A stretch of 64,000 nt of DNA from Peptococcaceae bacterium UBA7702 (GCA_002482535.1 DLGE01000009.1:10406-74405); one strand, 5' to 3'. Numbered from the stretch's first letter, positions 42,468-51,089 are shown. The notes: generated by a model from the letters alone, not told the origin. Numbers and translations: made by a program.

Positions 42468-43045
42468 ACGATTCCCGCTTTGATGAAATGTTTTTTCAGT
42501 ACAGCCCTGCCCAAGAGTCCGCCGATGAGGCCGGAGAGAATCGCGGCGATCAAAAGCGTGGGGCACATCCAAGGCGGCATCAGGGCGGTTAGGGCGTCAA
42601 TGTAATCTTTCCCGTAATCCTGCCTGGTCGCAAAGTAACCTTCTATGTTTGTAAACAACGGAATATAGTTGCCCCAGATCCAAATGCTGAAAACCCCTGA
42701 GGTCAAAACAGCCATGGCGCTGCTTTGATAATGTTTTCTGCGGTAAACCAGCTCCGCCAAAAGACCGCTGACGGCGCCGACGATGAGGGCGTAATAACCC
42801 ATGCCGGTAAGGAGCATCAATAGTCCCATAAGTAGGCTCATGATCAAGATCATCCCGAATTTTTTTACTTTTGTCAAAAAAAGCATAAAAGGAATGCCAG
42901 CGATGATCGGTCCGATAACGCAGAGCAGCGGCATAAAAATAGGAATATAGCCCAACATAGCCACAACAAAAACAATGACAAAATAGATGGCCGTAAAAAT
43001 GCCTACGTTGATGAGGTCTTTCCCTTCCAGTCTTTCGTTTTTCAT
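42464..43045 (-). CDS. MptD-family putative ECF S component
   Basis: 193 residues from ATG 43045 (AAAGGAGAAACAG upstream). About six hydrophobic segments; KDLINVGIFTAIYFVIVFVV at the start and a conserved-looking MLLTGMGYYALIVGAVSG fit the Trep_Strep/MptD group. Substrate unknown; family members lie in metal- or tetrapyrrole-uptake settings, and the linked metal-type operators upstream support an iron- or cofactor-related substrate. 21 bases after the flavodoxin gene. Confidence 0.85.
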   Translation of the reverse strand: MKNERLEGKDLINVGIFTAIYFVIVFVVAMLGYIPIFMPLLCVIGPIIAGIPFMLFLTKVKKFGMILIMSLLMGLLMLLTGMGYYALIVGAVSGLLAELVYRRKHYQSSAMAVLTSGVFSIWIWGNYIPLFTNIEGYFATRQDYGKDYIDALTALMPPWMCPTLLIAAILSGLIGGLLGRAVLKKHFIKAGIV

Positions 43046-43065
43046 CTGTTTCTCCTTTGTGCTTA

Positions 43066-43491
43066 TCATGAGGCCAGGGTTTCTCCCATCTTTCTGCAAG
43101 CCATTTCCCCGGCGCCGTCCGGTTCTTCCTGGCAGATGACGCTGTCACAGAGGAGGAGAGCGCCGTCTTCCCGGCATACGTCCTCCCAGGTGCGCATCCA
43201 CTCGCCGTCACCCCAGCCGTAAGAGCCGAAAAGGGCGATACCCTTGCCTTTTAAGGACGGTTCCACGGCGGTGAACATGGGTTCGAATTCTGTTTCCTCC
43301 AGTTCTTCTTCTCCCATGGAGGGGCAACCGAATGCGATGGCGTCGAAGTGATTGATCTCATCGGGAGAAAAATCTCCGGCGGTGACCAGGGCTGCTTCCG
43401 CGCCGTTTGCCTTGGCCCCTTCGGCGATGAGCTGCGCCATTCTTTCGGTATTCCCTGTACCGCTCCAGTAAACAACTGCGATTTTTTTCAT
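43066..43491 (-). CDS. Flavodoxin
   Basis: 141 residues with the FMN phosphate loop VVYWSGTGNTERMAQLIAEG (residues 5-24) and the isoalloxazine-loop motifs FGCPSMGEEELEE and LFGSYGWGDGEWM. Short electron carrier that can replace ferredoxin when iron is scarce; this fits the iron-type operators at the head of the cluster. ATG behind AAAGGATCAACACCA. Confidence 0.92.
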   Translation of the reverse strand: MKKIAVVYWSGTGNTERMAQLIAEGAKANGAEAALVTAGDFSPDEINHFDAIAFGCPSMGEEELEETEFEPMFTAVEPSLKGKGIALFGSYGWGDGEWMRTWEDVCREDGALLLCDSVICQEEPDGAGEMACRKMGETLAS

Positions 43492-43595
43492 TGGTGTTGA
43501 TCCTTTCTTTTCGTGAAGATTGTTTTATCATTCAGCGGGAAGCGGCCACCATGTATTTTTGTTTTATAACGCCTGTTTCCCGTCAATATGCGTGA

Positions 43596-43877
43596 TTAAG
43601 CGACATGTTCTTCTAAAATATTTTTCAATGCCGCCAAAGAACTGGTGTGGCAGCGAGCGACGACGGTCTCCCCGTGCCTGACCTCGCCGATGGCGCATTG
43701 CACCATGGCGTGGGACATGGTGCCGGTAAAAAGGACGAGCAGATCAGGAATACCGATGCGTCCCTTTAAGGTACCGTTGATTTTTGTGAAAACTTTTGCT
43801 TGGCAATGATATTGCTTACAGAGATTTTTATAGCGGCATTCCATGCATTCGTTGCCGCCGACGATGACGATATTCAT
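43596..43877 (-). CDS. DUF2325 protein
   Basis: 93 residues from ATG 43877 (AAGAAAGGAATC upstream); an in-frame start at 43901 with its own AGGTGGTGAACC is also possible. NIVIVGGNECMECRYKNLCK at the N-terminus, then LLVLFTGTMSHAMVQCAIGE and the Rossmann-like strands of DUF2325. The Cys-rich N-terminus (three Cys) could bind metal. Found near iron-transport genes in Clostridia; function unknown. Confidence 0.8.
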   Translation of the reverse strand: MNIVIVGGNECMECRYKNLCKQYHCQAKVFTKINGTLKGRIGIPDLLVLFTGTMSHAMVQCAIGEVRHGETVVARCHTSSLAALKNILEEHVA

Positions 43878-43953
43878 GATTCCTTTCTTGGGGATGGCCA
43901 TGGTTCACCACCTTTTTTCTGACTTTTAACGGTTCAGCCGGTTTGCTTTTTGT

Positions 43954-44505
43954 TCAGGAACCCACGGCCAGTTGCTGCAAAGAAGCGCCTTGGGACCATC
44001 TCTTTTTGTAGATTTCCGTGCACCGCTTGTATTTGGCAAACTGTTTTTCGGCGCTATGATCATCGCCGTATACTTTCCAGCAGCCGAGGCACTTGCAGTT
44101 GCTGCCCCGATGCTCAATGAAGCCCTTTACATCGGTACAGGGATAGCTCAAAAAGAGGCCGATCTCATGGGGAAATTCCTCCGCTTTCCTGCATTTTTTA
44201 ACCAATTCTTTTAGACATGCTTCCGTGGAGCGGCAGGAATAACCCCTGCTTTGTAAGATCTCTTTGGCTTCCGCCGCCGCCAGGTCCTGAGACAGCCGCT
44301 GGGGGCGGTAAAAATAAACCAACCCTCTCTTTTCAGAGGTCCTCATCAGCAGAACGCGAATGCCTTTTGGGTTCAGCGCCCGGTTAAGGCTGCGAATCTC
44401 CTGTTTTAGGGCAGCCCGGGAAGGGCAGTCGCAACTGAATAAATTGCCTGTTTTGATTCCCGCCAATGTGGGGGAACAGTGTTTGATGACCGCTTCTTCC
44501 GACAT
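43954..44505 (-). CDS. DUF3793 protein
   Basis: 183 residues with the family pattern CSPTLAGIKTGNLFSCDC at the N-terminus, RVLLMRTSEKRGLVYFYRPQ, and a C-terminal CKCLGCWKVYGDD with KRCTEIYKKR. Seven Cys, several paired, suggest metal or cluster binding. DUF3793 proteins usually accompany iron transport genes. A GTTAG-N6-CTAAC palindrome lies 56-71 bases upstream of its start. Confidence 0.85.
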   Translation of the reverse strand: MSEEAVIKHCSPTLAGIKTGNLFSCDCPSRAALKQEIRSLNRALNPKGIRVLLMRTSEKRGLVYFYRPQRLSQDLAAAEAKEILQSRGYSCRSTEACLKELVKKCRKAEEFPHEIGLFLSYPCTDVKGFIEHRGSNCKCLGCWKVYGDDHSAEKQFAKYKRCTEIYKKRWSQGASLQQLAVGS

Positions 44506-44552
44506 CGTTCTTCCTCTCTCCTTTCTTCCCGCTTTCTCTTTATGGTAGTCAG

Positions 44553-44584
44553 AGCGTACAGTTAGTCATTGCTAACTATACGCT
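44553..44584. promoter_or_regulatory. GTTAG-N6-CTAAC operator (site B) inside a longer dyad
   Basis: Core GTTAGTCATTGCTAAC at 44561-44576. The arms extend to 13 bases each (AGCGTACAGTTAG / CTAACTATACGCT, one mismatch), giving a 32-base dyad between the small membrane gene and DUF3793. On the plus strand TATTTTTAT follows, so it could also be a terminator. Confidence 0.6.
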
Positions 44585-44588
44585 ATTT

Positions 44589-44738
44589 TTATGTTCCTTC
44601 CCGTTTTTGTTCGTTGTTTTCTTGCCGATATCTGGCCGCAAGCTTCTTCATCCGGTGTTTAAAATAAAAAAGTCCGATGAGCATCATAATGAGCAGGCAT
44701 ACATCACGTTGCAGCAGCGGATCGTAAACCAAAGCCAT
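44589..44738 (-). CDS. Small single-pass membrane protein, first gene of the metal cluster
   Basis: 49 residues, ATG 44738 behind AAAAGGAGTGAGAAG. Starts MALVYDPLLQRDV, one short helix CLLIMMLIGLFYF, and a basic tail (KHRMKKLAARYRQENNEQK). Size, topology and place before DUF3793 recall FeoB-associated small membrane proteins, though it lacks their Cys cluster. Falls below common ORF-length limits. Confidence 0.6.
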   Translation of the reverse strand: MALVYDPLLQRDVCLLIMMLIGLFYFKHRMKKLAARYRQENNEQKREGT

Positions 44739-44837
44739 GCTTCTCACTCCTTTTCTTGACCGCCCTTTTGATGAGCGGTTTTCCCGGTTATTTTGTGATG
44801 TTTGTCCTCAACGAATAAAACGCGCTTTTCCAGAATG

Positions 44838-44853
44838 GTTAGTATTCACTAAC
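44838..44853. promoter_or_regulatory. GTTAG-N6-CTAAC operator (site C)
   Basis: GTTAGTATTCACTAAC, 20 bases downstream (on the minus strand) of site D. Confidence 0.65.
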
Positions 44854-44868
44854 TATGATGTAAAAAAT

Positions 44869-44894
44869 AAGTAGTTAGTTATATCTAACTACTT
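44869..44894. promoter_or_regulatory. GTTAG-N6-CTAAC operator (site D) with long arms
   Basis: Arms AAGTAGTTAG and CTAACTACTT around TTATAT; core at 44874-44889. It begins 8 bases after the -10 box of the minus-strand promoter at 44897-44925, the same geometry as at feoAB. Confidence 0.75.
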
Positions 44895-44896
44895 AT

Positions 44897-44925
44897 ATCC
44901 TACCCAATGATCCTCCTTTTGTCAA
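44897..44925 (-). promoter_or_regulatory. Promoter of the DUF3793/flavodoxin/ECF cluster
   Basis: Minus strand: TTGACA (44925-44920), 17-base spacer, TAGGAT (44902-44897). Start point expected inside site D. Confidence 0.7.
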
Positions 44926-44985
44926 GAAGTTTTTAAAAAACTTTGGCGGGAAGGGAATTTACCCGGGAAAGCTCTTAACAAAGGG

Positions 44986-45029
44986 AAGCCGATTTCTGAT
45001 GTTTTACCAGAAACCGGCTTTCTTTTTGT
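44986..45029. terminator. Hairpin between divergent-context minus operons
   Basis: AAGCCGATTTCTG/CAGAAACCGGCTT with a T-rich tail on the plus strand; a 14-base palindrome GGAGAGGCCTCTCC lies at 45042-45055. One or both may end the minus-strand ABC operon at 45064. Confidence 0.5.
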
Positions 45030-45063
45030 GGGGCTTCTTTTTGGAGAGGCCTCTCCCCCTCAT

Positions 45064-45843
45064 TTACTCAAGGTTCAGATGTCTTCTTAATATATAGTCC
45101 ACCAGGAAAAAGACGGCGGTGACCGTGACGAGTTCGATGGCAATACCAAAGAACAGGGGCAGCAGTAAATCAGAGGATTGATTGATGGCGGTATTGGCAT
45201 CAAAGGGGAGAAGCTCGCCGATGAGGGAAGTGATGCCGATATAGATGATATAGAAGAGGATGAAGCAGCCGAAAGGTACGATTCTCCGGCGTACCGTATC
45301 GTTGGCTTTGAAAATCGGCAGTTGAGCCACGGAAACGGAGAGGTAAATCGTGAAGAGGAAAAGCGTGAAATTTAGAATCATAGAAACAAGGATTTCCGCC
45401 ACCACCAGCCAGTCGCCGGCTTGGGCATGGGAGAAGACAAAGGCAAAGAAGTCACCGATCATGCCCCATTCAAAGGTTGCGGCATTTAAGATAAAGAGGA
45501 AACCGCTAAGGAAGCCGCAGAACAGACCGATTCCCGACCAGACAATGGCGGCAATGGCTTTTGTGAGAATCAGTTGCTTTGCCGTGACCGGCAGGGTGAA
45601 CATCAAGTAACCTTCGTCTTTCAACAGATTCCGGCGAAAGCGGCGGATCATCGTCACCAAGGTAATGACGAAGGCGGCCACGGTGATGGCGCCGAAAATA
45701 GCGGCGGCGAAGGCCGAAGGCGTATCGTAATGGGTTAAGAGTAATAGATTTGTAATAACCGCCGCTGCGATCATCAGCAGATAAACGGGGAGCAGCTCTT
45801 TGGCAATGGCGGAAAATTCATGTTTTAGCAGCTTAGCGAACAT
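45064..45843 (-). CDS. ABC transporter permease (6 TM)
   Basis: 259 residues, six hydrophobic segments, opening with AKLLKHEFSAIAKELLPVYL and a middle PVTAKQLILTKAIAA coupling-like loop. It is of the type found with GntR/YtrA and ATPase genes in cell-envelope stress or bacteriocin-defence operons. Overlaps the ATPase gene by 19 bases. Confidence 0.85.
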   Translation of the reverse strand: MFAKLLKHEFSAIAKELLPVYLLMIAAAVITNLLLLTHYDTPSAFAAAIFGAITVAAFVITLVTMIRRFRRNLLKDEGYLMFTLPVTAKQLILTKAIAAIVWSGIGLFCGFLSGFLFILNAATFEWGMIGDFFAFVFSHAQAGDWLVVAEILVSMILNFTLFLFTIYLSVSVAQLPIFKANDTVRRRIVPFGCFILFYIIYIGITSLIGELLPFDANTAINQSSDLLLPLFFGIAIELVTVTAVFFLVDYILRRHLNLE

Positions 45844-46532
45844 TGGAATACCTCCCTGAACAATTCATCGATGGATTTACCGTGGTCTTCCCGGATGGTA
45901 TCGGCGTCACCTTTTAAGACAATTTCGCCTTCTTTTAAGAAAATCACGTCGTCAAAAACGCGTTCAACGTCGGTGATGAGGTGGGTGGAAATGATCACCG
46001 TAGAACCGGGGTCGTACATTTTTAAGATCAAGTCTAAAATGTAGTCCCTGGCAGCGGGATCGACGCCGCCGATGGGTTCGTCTAAGAGATACAGTTTTGC
46101 TTTGCGGGAAAGCACGAGAATCAATTGAACTTTCTCTTTGTTGCCTTTGGAAAGCTGCTTGATTTTGGCTTCCTCATCAATGTTCATATCTTTTAAGAGT
46201 GATTTTGCTTTATCGAGGTCAAAATCAGCGTAAAAATCATTGAAAAAAGCCAGCATCTTTTTGACCTTCATGCTTTCGTCCAGATAGGAACGCTCCGGTA
46301 AAAAGGAGATGATTCCCTTGGTTTCGACGCCGGGACGGTTGCCGTCGATTAAGAGGGTTCCTTCCGTTTCCAACAAGCCGTTCATGGCTTTGAGCAGCGT
46401 TGTTTTGCCGCTGCCATTGGGGCCCAAAAGACCGATGATGCGCCCCTTTTCCGCGGTGAAGCTGACGTTTAAGAGCGCCGGTTTCTTCTTGTAGACTTTG
46501 GTTAAGTCCTTGATTTCAATCAGTGATGTCAT
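45825..46532 (-). CDS. ABC transporter ATP-binding protein
   Basis: 235 residues: Walker A GPNGSGKTTLL (about 35), signature QLSKGNKEKVQL (atypical: LSKGN instead of LSGGQ, common in this group), Walker B LYLLDEPIGGVDP, H-loop STHLITD. Acts with the permease at 45064; overlaps the gntR gene by 17 bases. Confidence 0.92.
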   Translation of the reverse strand: MTSLIEIKDLTKVYKKKPALLNVSFTAEKGRIIGLLGPNGSGKTTLLKAMNGLLETEGTLLIDGNRPGVETKGIISFLPERSYLDESMKVKKMLAFFNDFYADFDLDKAKSLLKDMNIDEEAKIKQLSKGNKEKVQLILVLSRKAKLYLLDEPIGGVDPAARDYILDLILKMYDPGSTVIISTHLITDVERVFDDVIFLKEGEIVLKGDADTIREDHGKSIDELFREVFQCSLSC

Positions 46533-46890
46533 TTTTCTCGTCTCCTCCTATAAACAGAGATGCCAGCTTTTCTTCGGGGAAGCCGATCTCCTTCATATTT
46601 TGAATGAATTCTTCTGTCAGTTTTCTCGCTGCTGCCACTCTTTTTTCCTCTATGAGGGCGTTGTCTTCCGTTACAAAACGTCCGCTGGTACGTTCCGTCA
46701 CCACCAGCATATCCGCTTCCAAAGTGCTCAAAGCCCGTTGGGCGGTGTTGGGGTTGATGCCCTGGGCAGCGGCGATGTCCCGCACGGAAGGGAGCTTCTC
46801 GCCGGGAGAAAATTCGCCGGAGAGTATCTTCTTGGTGATGTTCTCCACGATCTGCAAGTAGATCGGCGTGTTCCGGTCAAAATGAGTCAT
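46516..46890 (-). CDS. GntR-family (YtrA-type) regulator
   Basis: 124 residues: winged helix only (IYLQIVENITKKILSGEFSP, GEKLPSVRDIAAAQGINPNT, AQRALSTLEADMLVV) followed by a short dimerisation tail, the YtrA size. First gene of the ABC operon, probably repressing it through the 36-base inverted repeat at 46911-46946. Confidence 0.92.
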   Translation of the reverse strand: MTHFDRNTPIYLQIVENITKKILSGEFSPGEKLPSVRDIAAAQGINPNTAQRALSTLEADMLVVTERTSGRFVTEDNALIEEKRVAAARKLTEEFIQNMKEIGFPEEKLASLFIGGDEKNDITD

Positions 46891-46910
46891 AATCGCGCCT
46901 CGCTATTCTG

Positions 46911-46946
46911 TGTATTATTGTATTAGTAGCTTAATACAATAATACA
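46911..46946. promoter_or_regulatory. Inverted repeat, probable YtrA-type operator
   Basis: TGTATTATTGTATTA (46911-46925) and TAATACAATAATACA (46932-46946) with a 6-base spacer; perfect 15-base arms. The -10 box (TATTAT, 46944-46939) lies inside it. Confidence 0.75.
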
Positions 46947-46967
46947 GATGCGGGTGATATTTGTCAA
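46939..46967 (-). promoter_or_regulatory. Promoter of the GntR-ABC operon
   Basis: Minus strand: TTGACA (46967-46962), 17-base spacer, TATTAT (46944-46939). Confidence 0.75.
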
Positions 46968-47053
46968 GCCTTTTTTGAAAGAAATTTTCAAAAGCAGGAA
47001 AACCGTGGTTTATCACGTATAATAATAGATAGAAGTAATCGGAGGAGGCCGCA

Positions 47054-48043
47054 ATGAAACGGGAAGATCTGGAAAAAAGAGAAGAACAGATGTTGTCTCC
47101 CTACGCCGCAAAAAGCGCCTCCAGTCGGGGGCGGCTTACGGCGGTTCCTCCCTGCCCTTTGCGGACGGAATTTCAGCGTGACAGGGACCGGATCATTCAT
47201 TCCAAGAGTTTTCGCCGCCTGAAATATAAAACCCAGGTCTTTTTACCAGGGGGCAGCGACCATTACCGGACGCGGCTCACCCATACCCTGGAAGTCGCTC
47301 AAATTGGCCGTACCATTGCCCGGGGCCTGAACCTCAACGAGGATCTTACCGAAGCCATCGGACTCGGCCACGACCTGGGCCATACGCCCTTCGGCCATGC
47401 CGGAGAGCGGCTGATCGACAGTTTGGTGCGGCCGGAATATACCTTTCGCCATAATGAGCAGAGCTTGCGGATCGTCGATGTTTTAGAGGACGGCAAGGGG
47501 TTGAACCTTACGGAAGAGGTGCGGGACGGCATTTTGCGCCACACCGGCGACGAACCCCCCTTCACCTTGGAAGGCCAGGTGATCTGCTTCGCCGACCGCA
47601 TTGCCTATGTCAACCACGATATCGACGATGCCCTGCGCAGCGGCTTTTTAGCGGAAGAGGATTTGCCCGGAGATTACCTTGATTTCTTGGGAAAAACCCA
47701 TTCCAGCCGAATTAACGCCCTGGTCAGTGATATCATCGAAACCAGTGAGGGCAAAGCTTACGTGCGTCAATCGGATACCGGTAGTGCTGCCTTGCAGCAA
47801 CTGCGCAGCTTCCTTTTTGACCATCTCTACCGTTTGCCCCAAGTCCGGGAAGAGGAAGAAAAAGGCTGCGGCATCTTAAAAGCGCTCTTTCTTTATTACG
47901 AAGACCACCCCGAACAGATTCCCTCCACCACGCCGAAAGGGCCGTTGAAAATTCGTGTCAAAGATTATGTGGCGGGAATGACCGATAAATTTGCGGAAGA
48001 AACCTACCTTGAATTATTCATTCCGAAAAGCTGCCGTTTTTGA
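47054..48043 (+). CDS. dgt: dGTP triphosphohydrolase-family protein
   Basis: 329 residues, HD-domain dNTPase that releases triphosphate from dNTPs. FQRDRDRIIHSKSFRRLKYK binding-region motif, HTLEVAQIGRTIAR (first His), GHDLGHTPFGHAGE with the HD metal site near residue 105, and DRIAYVNHDIDDALR (Asp). Position before dnaG and rpoD is the usual core arrangement in Clostridia. ATG behind CGGAGGAGGCCGCA. Confidence 0.93.
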   Translation: MKREDLEKREEQMLSPYAAKSASSRGRLTAVPPCPLRTEFQRDRDRIIHSKSFRRLKYKTQVFLPGGSDHYRTRLTHTLEVAQIGRTIARGLNLNEDLTEAIGLGHDLGHTPFGHAGERLIDSLVRPEYTFRHNEQSLRIVDVLEDGKGLNLTEEVRDGILRHTGDEPPFTLEGQVICFADRIAYVNHDIDDALRSGFLAEEDLPGDYLDFLGKTHSSRINALVSDIIETSEGKAYVRQSDTGSAALQQLRSFLFDHLYRLPQVREEEEKGCGILKALFLYYEDHPEQIPSTTPKGPLKIRVKDYVAGMTDKFAEETYLELFIPKSCRF

Positions 48044-48089
48044 TCATTGCATAATATTACCATTTTTGTAAAAACTACGGAGAGACTTT

Positions 48090-49865
48090 ATGACCCCCGG
48101 TATGATCCCCAGAGAATTGATTGATGAAATATTGGATCGCGCGGACATTGTTCAACTGATCGAAGCGTACCTGCCCTTAAAGCGGCAGGGCCGCAACATG
48201 GTAGGGCTATGCCCGTTTCACCTGGAGGATACGCCGTCCTTTTCCGTTTCTCCCGATAAGCAGATGTACTACTGTTTCGGCTGCCAAAAAGGAGGCAACG
48301 CCATTTCCTTTGTTATGGAATACGAACATCTCTCCTTTCAGGAAGCCGTGGCCAAATTGGCCCAAAGAGTAGGCGTTACCCTGCCGGAACGGGAAATGAC
48401 CACAGGGCAAAAGCGGGTTTACGACGAGAAACGGCGTTTGATCCAGATCAACAAGGCCGCGGCGGCCTATTACCGGGAACAGCTTAAAAGAACGCCCCTC
48501 GCTTTGACGTATCTGCAAAAAAGGGGCGTCAGCGAAGAGATCTCCAGCCGCTTTCTCTTGGGCTATGCCGCCGATAGCTGGGAAAATCTCAAACAGTTCC
48601 TGCTAAAGAAAGGTTTTACGGAACCGGATATGTTAAAAGCCGGCGTGGTTTCCCAAGGGGAAAGCGGAAAGTATTTTGACCGCTTTCGAAACCGGCTGAT
48701 GTTTCCGATTTGCGATAAAAAAGGCGATGTTATCGCCTTCGGTGGCCGCGTTCTCGACGACAGCCTGCCGAAATACCTCAATACCCCGGAAACCGCCGTG
48801 TTTCATAAAGGGCAGAATCTCTACGGCCTGCATCTGGCCTTTCCCAATATTCGCAAAGAGGAAGAGGCGATCCTGATGGAAGGCAATGTCGATGTGATCA
48901 CCGCCCATCAATGCGGTGTCGATAATGCCGTGGCGCCTTTGGGTACCGCCTTTACGGAAGAACACGCCAAAATATTAAAGCGCTACTGCATACGGGTTAC
49001 CGTGGCTTTCGACGGCGACGGCGCCGGCCAGCGCGCCACAGATAAAGCGTTGGATATCCTGATGCGCCACGGTTTTCGCGTCTACGCCATGGAGATTCCC
49101 GCGCCCCACGATCCCGACGATTATCTGCGCACTTACGGCAAAATAGGCTGGGACCGCCTGAAAGCCAACAGCCTTTCCTATATGGATTTTAAAATCAAAA
49201 TCGCCATGAACAAATTTGATGCCGCCACCGCCGAAGGCAAAGCCGATATTTTAAAGGAATTGGGGCCCTCCCTTTTTGCCTTGAAGAATATCGTGGAACA
49301 GAGTGAATATATCCGTGAAATCAGTGAGAAATTGGATATTTCCGAAGATCTTCTGCGTATGGATATGCAGAGAAAGGCGTCTCAAGGCCGGAGTGACATC
49401 GGCAGCGGCATTGATTTTCAAGAAGAAAAGGTTTCCCGGGGCATCACCACGGCGAAAAACAGCGTCCTCTACTTTGCCGCGGAAAATCAGCAGGTTTTTG
49501 AGGAAATTGACGCCGCCACCGGCTGGAACTTTCTGGATAGTGCGGCTCAGAAAACTATTGTAAAAACCATCAAAGAACACCTGCCGGTATATACTTGGCG
49601 CTTCCGTGATCTGATGGATCTGGCAGCTGAGGAAGAAAAAAGCGTTATCGTGTCATATATTATGGAAGACCCCTTTGCGCTGGTAAAAGATAAGAACGCA
49701 ATGTTTCGCGATTGCTGGCGCAGTATTCGTAAAGAGGCGCTTATAAAGGAAAAGGATCAACTGCAGAGAAGAATCAAAGAATGTGAAAAAAGTGGAAATA
49801 ATGGTGAAGTTGACATACTTTTGCGGAATTTTGCCAAGATCCAGCAGGAATTGAGAAAATTATAG
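48090..49865 (+). CDS. dnaG: DNA primase DnaG
   Basis: 591 residues. CHC2 zinc finger (GLCPFHLEDTPSFSV, YYCFGCQKGG; residues about 40-65), Toprim domain with EGNVDVITA (about 265) and AFDGDGAG, and a C-terminal helicase-binding helical domain. Synthesises replication primers. A second ATG at codon 5 would also serve. Middle gene of dgt-dnaG-rpoD. Confidence 0.97.
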   Translation: MTPGMIPRELIDEILDRADIVQLIEAYLPLKRQGRNMVGLCPFHLEDTPSFSVSPDKQMYYCFGCQKGGNAISFVMEYEHLSFQEAVAKLAQRVGVTLPEREMTTGQKRVYDEKRRLIQINKAAAAYYREQLKRTPLALTYLQKRGVSEEISSRFLLGYAADSWENLKQFLLKKGFTEPDMLKAGVVSQGESGKYFDRFRNRLMFPICDKKGDVIAFGGRVLDDSLPKYLNTPETAVFHKGQNLYGLHLAFPNIRKEEEAILMEGNVDVITAHQCGVDNAVAPLGTAFTEEHAKILKRYCIRVTVAFDGDGAGQRATDKALDILMRHGFRVYAMEIPAPHDPDDYLRTYGKIGWDRLKANSLSYMDFKIKIAMNKFDAATAEGKADILKELGPSLFALKNIVEQSEYIREISEKLDISEDLLRMDMQRKASQGRSDIGSGIDFQEEKVSRGITTAKNSVLYFAAENQQVFEEIDAATGWNFLDSAAQKTIVKTIKEHLPVYTWRFRDLMDLAAEEEKSVIVSYIMEDPFALVKDKNAMFRDCWRSIRKEALIKEKDQLQRRIKECEKSGNNGEVDILLRNFAKIQQELRKL

Positions 49866-49941
49866 TGAATATATTAAAGAAGTTTTTAAAGAGATACGAT
49901 TTTTTAGAAAAAGAACTGTTTTTGAAGAAAGGGGTGAGAAA

Positions 49942-51036
49942 ATGAAAGAAGACTGCATGAACCTGGATGTTGTGAAGAAGCTGATGCAGCTGGGCAAATC
50001 CCGTAATTATTTGAAGGCTGCCGAAATCCAGGATTCGCTGTCTGAAATCGAAATTAGCCCCGATCAGTATGACGAAATTTGTACCGCCTTTGCTTCGGCG
50101 GGTATTGTAATCATTGACGAGGGAACCGATTTGGATCAACTGGAACCGCCGGAGGATCTTTCTCAGGTGGAAGAAATGGAAGTGGATTTGACGGTGCCCG
50201 AAGGGATCTTCATCGATGATCCCGTGAAAATGTATTTGAAAGAAATCGGTCGTGTGCCGCTCTTGTCCGCGGACGAAGAAGTAGATTTGGCAAAACGTAT
50301 GGAAGTCGGGGACGAGTTTGCCAAAAAACGATTGGCGGAATCAAATTTGCGCCTCGTTGTCAGCATTGCCAAACGCTACGTTGGTCGTGGGATGCTCTTC
50401 CTTGATCTGATTCAGGAAGGGAACCTTGGGCTCATCAAGGCCGTGGAAAAATTCGATTACCGCAGGGGATATAAATTCAGTACTTACGCCACTTGGTGGA
50501 TTCGGCAGGCCATCACCCGTGCCATTGCCGACCAGGCCAGAACGATTCGTATACCCGTCCATATGGTGGAAACCATCAATAAGCTGCACCGGGTCAACCG
50601 GCAGCTGTTGCAGGATTACGGCAGAGAACCTTCTCCGGAAGAAATCGCCGATAATATGGGCATCTCTGTGGACCGCGTCCGCGAAATCCAAAAAATCGCC
50701 CAGGAACCGGTTTCTTTGGAAACGCCCATCGGCGAAGAGGACGACAGCCACTTGGGCGACTTCATCGAAGATGAGGATGCGCCGGCGCCGGCGGAAATGG
50801 CCTCTTTTGTGCTTTTAAAAGAGCAGTTGGAGGATGTCCTGGAAACGTTGACGCCGAGGGAACGCAAGGTTTTACAGCTCCGTTTCGGTCTTGACGACGG
50901 GCGCACCAGAACCTTGGAAGAAGTGGGGCAGGAATTCGGCGTCACCCGGGAGCGTATTCGGCAGATCGAAGCGAAAGCACTGCGCAAACTGCGCCATCCC
51001 AGCCGCAGCAGAAAGCTGAAAGATTATTTGGAATAA
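49942..51036 (+). CDS. rpoD: Primary sigma factor RpoD/SigA
   Basis: 364 residues: region 1.1-like N-terminus, region 1.2 DDPVKMYLKEIGRVPLLSAD, region 2 (SNLRLVVSIAKRYVGRGMLF, then YATWWIRQAITRAIADQART), region 3, and region 4.2 TLEEVGQEFGVTRERIRQIE. All elements of the housekeeping sigma are present, length typical for Bacillota. ATG behind GAAAGGGGTGAGAA. Confidence 0.97.
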   Translation: MKEDCMNLDVVKKLMQLGKSRNYLKAAEIQDSLSEIEISPDQYDEICTAFASAGIVIIDEGTDLDQLEPPEDLSQVEEMEVDLTVPEGIFIDDPVKMYLKEIGRVPLLSADEEVDLAKRMEVGDEFAKKRLAESNLRLVVSIAKRYVGRGMLFLDLIQEGNLGLIKAVEKFDYRRGYKFSTYATWWIRQAITRAIADQARTIRIPVHMVETINKLHRVNRQLLQDYGREPSPEEIADNMGISVDRVREIQKIAQEPVSLETPIGEEDDSHLGDFIEDEDAPAPAEMASFVLLKEQLEDVLETLTPRERKVLQLRFGLDDGRTRTLEEVGQEFGVTRERIRQIEAKALRKLRHPSRSRKLKDYLE

Positions 51037-51056
51037 CAAAGGACTCTATATTAATG

Positions 51057-51089
51057 AAAGGCTCCGGCAAAACAGCCGGAGCCTTTAGA
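51057..51089. terminator. Bidirectional terminator between rpoD and arcC
   Basis: AAAGGCTCCGGC/GCCGGAGCCTTT with loop AAAACA; serves the convergent genes. Confidence 0.75.
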
